Shown: one piece after another, positions 1-3,612 of the stretch
Position numbering within the stretch: the stretch's first letter is position 1
Layout of the letters: each line of letters starts with the position of its first letter
Assembly (NCBI GenBank): GCA_946621895.1
Contig: CAMOOZ010000194.1
Coordinates: 1 to 6,291 of the forward strand
Source of the DNA: an uncultured Lachnospiraceae bacterium
GTDB taxonomy: Bacteria > Bacillota_A > Clostridia > Lachnospirales > Lachnospiraceae
DNA length: 6,291 nt
Direction of reading: 5' to 3'
The notes under the pieces: generated by a model
Database searches by the model: none
The model's input: the letters and a program-made list of their open reading frames with translations, nothing else
What the model was told of the DNA's origin: nothing
Translations under genes and position numbers: made by a program

Positions 1-1
1 G

Positions 2-199
2 ATCGCTGAGCGCGTCGGAATAAAGGCGCCCTCTCTTTATAAGCACTTCAAGGGCAAAGAAGACATCCTGAACGCGATCATCGACGAGGCGGAAAGCCGG
101 TATGAGGAATCCTTCGGGTCTGCGGAAAACACAGGAAGGATCCCCGAAAACAAAGAGGAAGCTGTTGCCGAAGGCGCGCTTGCTGTAAACGGGTTCTAA
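2..199 (+). CDS. TetR/AcrR-family transcriptional regulator, 5'-partial and 3'-truncated
   Basis: The readable part is 65 residues and is cut by the window start. It begins inside the helix-turn-helix: IAERVGIKAPSLYKHFKGKE is the classic TetR turn plus recognition helix (SLYKHF, GKEDI), a DNA-binding domain that normally represses a neighbouring gene until a ligand binds. After the recognition helix only about 45 residues remain, ending in AVNGF and a TAA at 197-199. TetR proteins usually carry a further ~130-140 residues of ligand-binding and dimerisation helices, so this copy is almost certainly a non-functional remnant. The family call is secure. The truncation is inferred from length, and the break in similarity probably lies after about residue 53 (IPENKEE). 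The next gene start is 20 nt downstream behind its own RBS, so the two were probably an operon before decay. Confidence 0.75.
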   Translation: MAERVGIKAPSLYKHFKGKEDILNAIIDEAESRYEESFGSAENTGRIPENKEEAVAEGALAVNGF

Positions 200-205
200 A
201 AAGGT

Positions 206-213
206 AAGGTGGA
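206..213 (+). promoter_or_regulatory. Ribosome binding site of the ATG at 219
   Basis: AAGGTGGA sits 5 nt before ATG 219-221. It is better placed than anything in front of the overlapping GTG at 209, so 219 was probably the original start in this stretch. This argues that the longer frame opening at 209 is not translated from that GTG. Confidence 0.5.
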
Positions 214-517
214 TAGGAATGAAAGGAAAAGTTTTTCCTGTTTCAATGGCATTCCTCTGGGGGATTGTATTTACGCAGTCAATGCACAGTTTAAACTCTG
301 CTTTTCAGGGAATCACACGATCATTACTGTCCCGGAAAGCCCGATGTTTAACGCTCCGGAAGCAACAGTTGTAACAGAGCCGAGACTGGAGCTGATAAAG
401 CAAGCCGGAAAACAATATGCCGAAGTCGCAGCAATTGACGATGCTCTGCTGGCTGAGATCGGGTCCCCCATGATTCCGGAGGAGCAGTATGCCGCTATCG
501 TGAACGGAGGAATATGA
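209..517 (+). CDS. Hypothetical ORF, likely C-terminal remnant of an unidentified protein
   Basis: This frame is open from a GTG at 209, but its first ~40 residues are an out-of-frame reading of the membrane-protein remnant (219-374). The protein-like part starts near 334: VPESPMFNAPEATVV, then an amphipathic helix (RLELIKQAGKQYAEVAAIDD) and ALLAEIGSPMIPEEQYAAIVNGGI. The helix-plus-tail pattern (GKQYAE, then SPMIPEEQYAAIVN) reminds me of the C-terminal end of some flavodoxin-fold NAD(P)H-dependent oxidoreductases. That is recollection, not a demonstrated match. The TGA (515-517) overlaps the ATG at 514 in ATGA form, which suggests translational coupling to the DUF3795 gene before the 5' part was lost. 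It is unlikely to make a functional protein. Confidence 0.4.
   Translation: MDRNERKSFSCFNGIPLGDCIYAVNAQFKLCFSGNHTIITVPESPMFNAPEATVVTEPRLELIKQAGKQYAEVAAIDDALLAEIGSPMIPEEQYAAIVNGGI
219..374 (+). pseudogene. 5' remnant of a small membrane protein gene
   Basis: From ATG 219 the frame reads MKGKVFPVSMAFLWGIVF followed by TQSMHSLNSAFQGIT. This is a short basic N-terminus, then a hydrophobic segment at about residues 5-19, resembling the first helix of small integral membrane proteins. After about residue 32 the frame turns into Arg/Leu/Ser-rich sequence (SRKARCLTLRKQQL) with no protein character and stops at 372-374, while the neighbouring frame begins to look coding. This is what a deletion or frameshift junction around 310-345 would leave. 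No second membrane helix is present. The good RBS and TetR neighbour support a real gene start. I do not recognise the family with certainty. Confidence 0.4.
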
Positions 518-519
518 AG

Positions 520-846
520 ATGAAAGACTTTATCGCTTATTGCGGACTGGACTGCGAGACGTGCGAAGCCAGAATCGCTACGATCAATAATGACGATGTG
601 CTGCGGGAAAAAGTGGCCAGGGACTGGTCAGAACTGAACGGTGTGGAGATCACGCCGGACATGATAAACTGCGTTGGCTGCAGAATCCGTGGTGCTAAGA
701 CGCTTTACTGTGAATCACTTTGTCCCATCAGGCAATGCGCGTCGCATCGAAATATGGAAACATGCGGAAGCTGCAGTGAGATGGAGACCTGCGAGCGTCC
801 CTGTCATTTACTAGTAACTGTAGAATTTCGTCCTGATTCAGTGTAA
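520..846 (+). CDS. DUF3795-type cysteine-rich protein, 3' end replaced
   Basis: The protein opens MKDFIAYCGLDCETCEARIA, the signature start of DUF3795 proteins: small cytoplasmic proteins of unknown function, presumed to bind metal through Cys pairs. From M at 520 the cysteines fall at residues 8, 12, 15, 51, 54, 64, 68, 73, 82, 85 and 91, including CVGC, CESLC and CGSC. I chose 520 because the GGAGG at 506-510 is 9 nt from it but only 3 nt from ATG 514, and because homologues start directly before IAYCGLDC. Family character ends at about residue 92 (EMETCE). The last ~16 residues (RPCHLLVTVEFRPDSV) are encoded by the antisense of an IS256-family transposase start, so the natural C-terminus is lost. 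Most Cys motifs survive, so the product might still fold, but its function is doubtful. Confidence 0.75.
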   Translation: MKDFIAYCGLDCETCEARIATINNDDVLREKVARDWSELNGVEITPDMINCVGCRIRGAKTLYCESLCPIRQCASHRNMETCGSCSEMETCERPCHLLVTVEFRPDSV

Positions 847-862
847 TATTGAGTTGAGCCAT
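728..862 (-). pseudogene. IS256-family transposase, N-terminal fragment
   Basis: The reverse-strand ATG at 862-860 sits 8 nt after an AAGGAGG at 877-871. The peptide begins MAQLNITLNQDEILQLLVND, which I recognise as the conserved N-terminus of a clostridial IS256-family (Mutator-type) transposase of about 400 residues. Similarity lasts about 22 codons (to about 797). After that the frame runs antisense through the DUF3795 gene and stops at 728-730. The DDE catalytic core is absent, so it cannot transpose. The intact RBS and start could still be translated into a 44-residue chimeric peptide. Confidence 0.75.
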
Positions 863-965
863 TATGTTTTCCTCCTTGGTATTATGTTGGATTTAGGCGT
901 TTAACATTATACCTAAAGAGGAGCGCTTTGGCTCGTTTTTCAATTTACACCATTATACACACACT
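797..965 (-). mobile_element. IS256-family insertion sequence, left-end fragment
   Basis: On the minus strand this fragment reads outer end, leader, RBS and transposase start. The outer end at about 949-965 (GTGTGTATAATGGTGTAAA on the minus strand) has the TATAAT/GTGTAAA look of IS256-family termini. The element is cut at about 797 after ~22 transposase codons, and no right end or remaining transposase is present. The outer boundary is approximate because the second terminal repeat and target duplication are absent. The fragment is AT-rich compared with the flanking genes. Confidence 0.7.
906..911 (-). promoter_or_regulatory. Possible -10 box of the IS256-family transposase
   Basis: A perfect TATAAT on the minus strand lies 44 nt before the transposase ATG. 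The hexamer at the correct distance (about 929-934) is a poor -35, so the promoter is weak or relies on other contacts. A second minus-strand TATAAT (952-957) lies inside the terminal region. Confidence 0.3.
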
Positions 966-968
966 ATC

Positions 969-980
969 AAGTTTAAACTT
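969..980. repeat. 12-bp perfect palindrome AAGTTTAAACTT
   Basis: The perfect inverted repeat lies immediately outside the IS256-type end. It could be part of the insertion target or a binding site. Its AT-richness makes chance occurrence possible. Confidence 0.4.
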
Positions 981-998
981 TAGCTTTTATTTGAAGTG

Positions 999-1012
999 GA
1001 AAGATATCTTTC
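999..1012. repeat. 14-bp perfect palindrome GAAAGATATCTTTC
   Basis: The perfect palindrome lies 18 bp beyond the AAGTTTAAACTT palindrome. It has operator-like symmetry with no spacer. It falls inside the possible gene remnant 966-1068, so its role is unknown. Confidence 0.4.
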
Positions 1013-1094
1013 AAAAATCGCAAAAATGTGCTAATCTGCTAATGACTTGCAAATCAGACGCTGTATAACAGTACAGAATGGGATATAAAGAAAC

Positions 1095-1136
1095 CCCGTA
1101 AAATCAACAGTTCTGGTTTTACGGGATTTTCTTTTT
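1095..1136 (+). terminator. Rho-independent terminator
   Basis: CCCGTAAAA (1095-1103) pairs perfectly with TTTTACGGG (1117-1125) around a 13-nt loop, followed by ATTTTCTTTTTT. The 9-bp stem and long T-tract make a strong forward terminator that shields murI from transcription coming from the decayed left segment. On the other strand the tail is only GTTTCTTTATAT, so any bidirectional activity is weaker. Confidence 0.88.
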
Positions 1137-1193
1137 TCTCATAGGATCATGGAAGCACGGAAAGGAACCAAGGTGAACCAAAAAAGGACGCAA

Positions 1194-2033
1194 ATGTCCG
1201 GCATAACGCATGAAAACAAAGAGCTGCCCATCGGGATTTTCGATTCCGGCATTGGCGGATTTACGGTCATGGCCGAGATCATGCGGGCGCTCCCGGAGGA
1301 ATCCCTGATCTATTTCGGGGACACGGCCAGAGTCCCTTACGGCAGCAAATCCCGGGAAACGGTGCTGCAGTATTCCAGGCAGATCTGCCGTTTTCTTCTG
1401 GAAAAGGGCGTAAAGGCGATCGTGGCGGCCTGCAATACGGCTTCCGCCTGCGCGTTAAAGGAGCTTGAGGAAGAGCTTCCCGTGCCGGTGCTGGGGGTGA
1501 TCGAGCCCGGCGCCGAGGCTGCGGTGAAGATCACGAAAAACAAGCGTATCGGCGTGATCGGCACGGAAGCCACCGTGCGCAGTGAGGCCTATGGCATCTC
1601 CATCGCGGAAAGACTTGCGGATGCCATGGTTTTTGAACAGGCCTGTCCGCTTTTCTGCCCGCTGGTGGAGGAGGGCTGGGCCGAGGATGTGGTCACGGAG
1701 CGGATCGCGGAGCGTTATCTGGATAAGCTCTTAATGAAGAATATCGACACCCTTATTTTAGGCTGCACGCATTATCCGCTGTTAAAGCGGGTGCTGGCGG
1801 ATGTCTGCGGGAAGAGCGTAACGCTCGTGAACCCGGCCCATGAAACAGCGATGGAGTTAAAAAGGCTGCTGGCGGAAAAAGCGCTTTCTTCTTCGAAAAA
1901 GGCACTTGGGCCGAAGGCCGCTCTCCATGATTATTATTGCAGCGATGATCCCGGACGGATGGCGCGTTTTGCGAAGGAGTTTCTGGGTGAAGGCGGCATC
2001 TCGCCGGAGCTGATCGAAGTGGCGGGCATCTGA
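1194..2033 (+). CDS. murI: Glutamate racemase
   Basis: It interconverts L- and D-glutamate without a cofactor, supplying D-Glu for peptidoglycan in the cytoplasm. From ATG 1194 (279 residues, normal for the family) the signature motifs are all present: IGIFDSGIGG (D17, S18), FGDTARVPYGSKS, the first catalytic cysteine in VAACNTASA (C80), ELPVPVLGVIEPG, and the second catalytic cysteine in LILGCTHYPLL (C191, H193). I chose 1194 because AAAAAGGA lies 5 nt upstream and leaves a normal ~11-residue lead. GTG 1173, with GGAAAGGA 6 nt upstream, is a real rival. ATG 1149 has its AGGA only 2 nt away and is unlikely. The strong terminator at 1095-1136 is just upstream, yet no convincing promoter lies between it and the start. 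The DUF1934 gene follows 89 bp downstream. The gene is complete, with no missing catalytic residue. Confidence 0.95.
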   Translation: MSGITHENKELPIGIFDSGIGGFTVMAEIMRALPEESLIYFGDTARVPYGSKSRETVLQYSRQICRFLLEKGVKAIVAACNTASACALKELEEELPVPVLGVIEPGAEAAVKITKNKRIGVIGTEATVRSEAYGISIAERLADAMVFEQACPLFCPLVEEGWAEDVVTERIAERYLDKLLMKNIDTLILGCTHYPLLKRVLADVCGKSVTLVNPAHETAMELKRLLAEKALSSSKKALGPKAALHDYYCSDDPGRMARFAKEFLGEGGISPELIEVAGI

Positions 2034-2056
2034 TGATTCAGGGGACCACATACCCT

Positions 2057-2085
2057 TTGACGCTTCCATCATTGTATCATTTGAT
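2057..2085 (+). promoter_or_regulatory. Possible sigma-A promoter for the DUF1934 gene
   Basis: TTGACG (2057-2062), a 17-bp spacer and TTTGAT (2080-2085) match the sigma-A pattern at 5/6 and 4/6. It lies 38 bp before the TTG start, in the murI-DUF1934 gap. Read-through from murI is equally possible, since no terminator separates the genes. Confidence 0.3.
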
Positions 2086-2109
2086 CATGTAATCGCGAGG
2101 AATATCCGG

Positions 2110-2115
2110 AAAGGA
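2110..2115 (+). promoter_or_regulatory. RBS that fixes the TTG start at 2123
   Basis: AAAGGA is 7 nt before TTG 2123-2125. There is no ATG in frame before residue 22, well inside the conserved domain, so the TTG is the only reasonable start. Confidence 0.65.
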
Positions 2116-2122
2116 AAAGAAA

Positions 2123-2596
2123 TTGGCTGGAAGAAAAAAAGCAAAGAAAGAGCCGGGGCAGGAGGTGATCATCTCCATCAAAGGGATGCAGTTTTTTACC
2201 GGAGAGGCGGATTCCGAGGAGATCGAAACGGTAAACAGAGGAACGCTGCACAGGGAAAACGGAAAGCTCTTCCTGCAGTATGACGAGGTCTATGAGGACA
2301 CGGACGAGATCACCCTCACGGAGCTGCGCATCGGGGACGGTGAGCTTTTGCTGACCCGGACCGGCTTTATCAATGTGGAAATGGACTTTACCCGGGGGAA
2401 AAAGAGCCTTTCCCTGTATAAGCTGCCCTTCGGCGAAATCCTTCTGGGAATCGACACGGAGGATGTCCGGGTAGAAGAAAGCCCGGATGAGATCAGCATC
2501 CGGGCGGATTATTCCATGGAGATCAATTATCAGTTCCTGACGGACTCCTCGCTGAAGATTTCTGTGAAACCCGTGGGAGTCGGCGCAGGCTTCTGA
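2123..2596 (+). CDS. DUF1934 (YwiB-type) beta-barrel protein
   Basis: The product is 157 residues, near the ~140-150 typical of the family, with no signal peptide or membrane segment. A lysine-rich N-terminus (MAGRKKAKKE) precedes a calycin-like single domain: VIISIKGMQFF, the LFLQYDEVYEDTDEITLTEL block (about 49-68), GELLLTRTGFINVEMDF (73-89), YKLPFGEILLGIDTEDV (99-115) and a final strand LKISVKPV. The pattern of TxTEL, a lone R-x-G, an aromatic-PFG turn and the 'IDT' strand is diagnostic for DUF1934, whose function is unknown; it is presumed to be a ligand-binding beta-barrel. Translation starts at TTG behind AAAGGA. It follows murI on the same strand and ends facing the reverse-strand membrane gene. 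The family call is firm; no function can be assigned. Confidence 0.88.
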   Translation: MAGRKKAKKEPGQEVIISIKGMQFFTGEADSEEIETVNRGTLHRENGKLFLQYDEVYEDTDEITLTELRIGDGELLLTRTGFINVEMDFTRGKKSLSLYKLPFGEILLGIDTEDVRVEESPDEISIRADYSMEINYQFLTDSSLKISVKPVGVGAGF

Positions 2597-2618
2597 GGGG
2601 ATCGGGCTTTTCCTGCAG

Positions 2619-2643
2619 CCTTCAAGCTCAGAGACGCTGAAGG
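2619..2643 (+). repeat. Imperfect stem-loop after the DUF1934 gene
   Basis: CCTTC-(A bulge)-AGC pairs with GCT-GAAGG across an 8-nt loop. It lies 23 nt after the stop codon and could protect the 3' end of the mRNA, but lacks the U-run of an intrinsic terminator. Confidence 0.35.
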
Positions 2644-2709
2644 ACCCTGGCATGCCGATCTGCGCTGCAATAACGGATCCGGAGCTGAAAAAGCACTTGC
2701 TTCTGTAAT

Positions 2710-2725
2710 ATATTGCGTGCAATAT
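2710..2725. repeat. Inverted repeat ATATTGC-GT-GCAATAT
   Basis: The perfect 7-bp arms have a 2-bp centre, an operator-like TTGCNNGCAA symmetry. No promoter of an adjacent gene lies here because both flanking genes end in this gap, so a regulatory role is unclear. Confidence 0.4.
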
Positions 2726-2737
2726 TGTCTGGCATTT

Positions 2738-2753
2738 TGTCAATACACTGACA
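2738..2753. repeat. Inverted repeat TGTCA-N6-TGACA
   Basis: Five-bp arms with a 6-bp spacer lie 13 bp from the ATATTGC repeat. On the minus strand the sequence includes a perfect TTGACA, but no -10 box stands 16-18 bp downstream. Confidence 0.3.
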
Positions 2754-2784
2754 TTGGGAGCAGATAAGCGTTTTCCTGCCCGCT

Positions 2785-3303
2785 TTATTTCAGCGGCTTC
2801 GCGCCGGCCTTTTCCTGAAGCCTTTCGATCATGCCCTTTAAGCCCTTCTTTTTCGGCTCCGCCGGCGGCAGCTTGCCTCTGACGCCGCGGACCTCCATGA
2901 TATAAATGCCGCTGACAGAGGCCTTCACCTCCCGCTTCAGAGGAATATCATCGAAGATCTTGTCATCGCAGATCAGGCTCATGATCTTCGGCCCGACCTT
3001 CGCCTTGACGATCGGCAGCTTCTGGAATTTTCCGTACCAGGGCACCTGTGAGATCACCATGTCCGGCAGCCCCGAATCCGCGATCTTCATCTTTTTCTTG
3101 TCAATGATCAGCATCCCGATGGTCTGCTTGTGCTCCTCCAGCTGGGCCTGCTGTTCGGCCTGCTTCTTTTCCGCCTTCTTGCCGAGAAAATAAAGGCCCA
3201 CGCCGCCGCCGACGATAAAGGCGAGGACGATCAGCAGAATGATCAGTCCCATGGGGATTTCCAGTAAAACGACCGGAACGGCCGCGCAAATGCATAAACT
3301 CAT
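2785..3303 (-). CDS. Single-pass membrane protein of unknown function
   Basis: The protein is 172 residues from the ATG at 3303-3301, which follows GGAGG by 5 nt; the longer frame to 3441 has no RBS. A second candidate start is the Met at 3252 (MGLIILLIVL), with a weak RBS. Residues ~18-41 are a strong transmembrane helix (IILLIVLAFIVGGGVGLYFL), followed by a Lys/Gln/Glu-rich probable coiled-coil (GKKAEKKQAEQQAQLEEHKQ). A compact domain at about 61-143 follows (MLIIDKKKMKIADSGLP, IVKAKVGPKIMSLICDDKIF, VKASVSGIYIMEVRG), then a basic tail (EPKKKGLKGMIERLQEK). The positive charge after the helix suggests the domain is cytoplasmic. I recognise the layout as a conserved hypothetical in Lachnospiraceae, without a known role. 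It is divergent from the trigger-factor-like gene, so the two may share control elements. Confidence 0.8.
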   Translation of the reverse strand: MSLCICAAVPVVLLEIPMGLIILLIVLAFIVGGGVGLYFLGKKAEKKQAEQQAQLEEHKQTIGMLIIDKKKMKIADSGLPDMVISQVPWYGKFQKLPIVKAKVGPKIMSLICDDKIFDDIPLKREVKASVSGIYIMEVRGVRGKLPPAEPKKKGLKGMIERLQEKAGAKPLK

Positions 3304-3410
3304 GCTTTCCTCCGAAAAATAATCCTGCTGCCGCAATACAGAATCGCAGCCTCCAGCGCGGATGAAATCCACAATGTGAACAGGGCTTCCAATGTAAACG
3401 AGGTTCGCAT
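3300..3410 (-). CDS. Possible 36-residue leader ORF overlapping the membrane-protein gene
   Basis: ATG at 3410-3408 opens MRTSFTLEALFTLWISSALE then AAILYCGSRIIFRRKA. The TGA (3302-3300) overlaps the next ATG (3303-3301) as ATGA, the classic arrangement for translational coupling. The GGAGG of the downstream gene lies inside this ORF. The peptide is mostly hydrophobic with a basic end, compatible with a small membrane peptide. Against it, there is no recognisable RBS before 3410 and no other start upstream in frame. A chance ORF remains quite possible. Confidence 0.22.
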   Translation of the reverse strand: MRTSFTLEALFTLWISSALEAAILYCGSRIIFRRKA

Positions 3411-3434
3411 TGCGTTGGGCAGGGCTGCAGACAG

Positions 3435-3470
3435 TAACCAAATCTTACCACAGACACGGAAAGATTACCA
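3435..3470. repeat. Helically phased TWACCA repeats
   Basis: TAACCA (3435-3440), TTACCA (3445-3450) and TTACCA (3465-3470) share one face of the helix (10 and 20 bp spacing). The 10-mers AATCTTACCA (3441) and AAGATTACCA (3461) match at 8 of 10 positions. AATCTT/AAGATT also form an inverted repeat. The position between two divergent genes suggests a regulator or initiation-control site. Confidence 0.35.
3442..3450 (-). promoter_or_regulatory. Possible extended -10 for the leftward membrane-protein gene
   Basis: On the minus strand TGGTAAGAT reads as TGN plus TAAGAT (5/6 to TATAAT), about 140 nt upstream of ATG 3303. The -35 region is poor, so this rests on the extended -10 only. Confidence 0.25.
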
Positions 3471-3493
3471 TGGATTTTTTATCTCTGACACAT

Positions 3494-3499
3494 TATAAT
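3494..3499 (+). promoter_or_regulatory. -10 box for the lipoprotein gene
   Basis: A perfect TATAAT lies 113 bp before ATG 3613. The hexamer 17 bp upstream (TGGATT, 3471-3476) is a weak -35 lying next to the TWACCA repeats, which could mean activator dependence. Confidence 0.45.
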
Positions 3500-3601
3500 G
3501 ATATTTCCGGGTATTCCAGGAAATGTATGAAAATGCAGGCATCTGCAAAAAGGACAAATGCTTTCGCCGCATCGCAGGATGAACGAAAGAAATAAGAAGG
3601 T

Positions 3602-3606
3602 GGAGG
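3602..3606 (+). promoter_or_regulatory. Strong RBS of the lipoprotein gene
   Basis: GGAGG (within AAGGTGGAGG) is 6 nt before ATG 3613, which fixes the start at the beginning of the signal peptide. Confidence 0.8.
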
Positions 3607-3612
3607 AAAAAC

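Larger units (their letters stand above)
966..1068 (+). pseudogene. Possible 3' remnant of a lost gene
   Basis: Frame 970 onward reads SLNFSFYLKWKDIFQKSQKC then ANLLMTCKSDAV and TAA at 1066-1068. It is followed 26 nt later by a perfect-stem terminator, the usual arrangement at the end of a gene. The upstream part of the frame runs into the IS256-type end, consistent with the IS having cut the gene. The composition is plausible for the C-terminus of a mobile-element or recombinase protein, but I cannot identify it, and a chance ORF this short is quite possible. Confidence 0.2.
2597..2784. other. Convergent intergenic region without a gene
   Basis: The region separates the 3' ends of the DUF1934 gene (+) and the membrane-protein gene (-). 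It contains an imperfect hairpin (2619-2643) and two inverted repeats (2710-2725 and 2738-2753). None is followed by a T-tract on either strand, so no standard terminator is visible. Short open frames here (for example one ending in ITDPELKKHLLL, stop at 2706-2708) lack a start and RBS. Confidence 0.55.
3304..3612. other. Divergent intergenic control region
   Basis: About 309 bp lie between the oppositely oriented membrane-protein gene and the lipoprotein gene. It holds a perfect -10 box for the rightward gene (3494-3499), phased TWACCA repeats (3435-3470), a possible extended -10 for the leftward gene (3442-3450), and a leader of about 105 nt before ATG 3613. No long conserved ORF is seen; a + frame at 3410-3595 has no RBS or recognisable content. 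Confidence 0.6.

Noticed and set aside
1021..1080. tRNA-like or attachment-site sequence near TTGCAAATCAGACGC
   Set aside because: No cloverleaf or T-loop consensus could be formed, and no matching repeat occurs elsewhere in the window.
2607..2708. Short forward frame ending in DPGMPICAAITDPELKKHLLL
   Set aside because: It looks faintly protein-like but has no start codon with RBS and no upstream continuation beyond the DUF1934 gene.
1857..2743. Long reverse-strand open frames across murI 3' end and the DUF1934 gene (including a 224-codon frame)
   Set aside because: They are antisense to genes with clear family motifs, show no recognisable domains, and lack ribosome binding sites.
3304..3441. 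N-terminal extension of the membrane-protein frame to a TTG at 3441
   Set aside because: No RBS precedes it, while GGAGG is correctly placed for the ATG at 3303, directly before the hydrophobic start.
3410..3595. 61-codon forward ORF upstream of the lipoprotein gene
   Set aside because: No RBS, no recognisable content, and it overlaps the predicted promoter elements.
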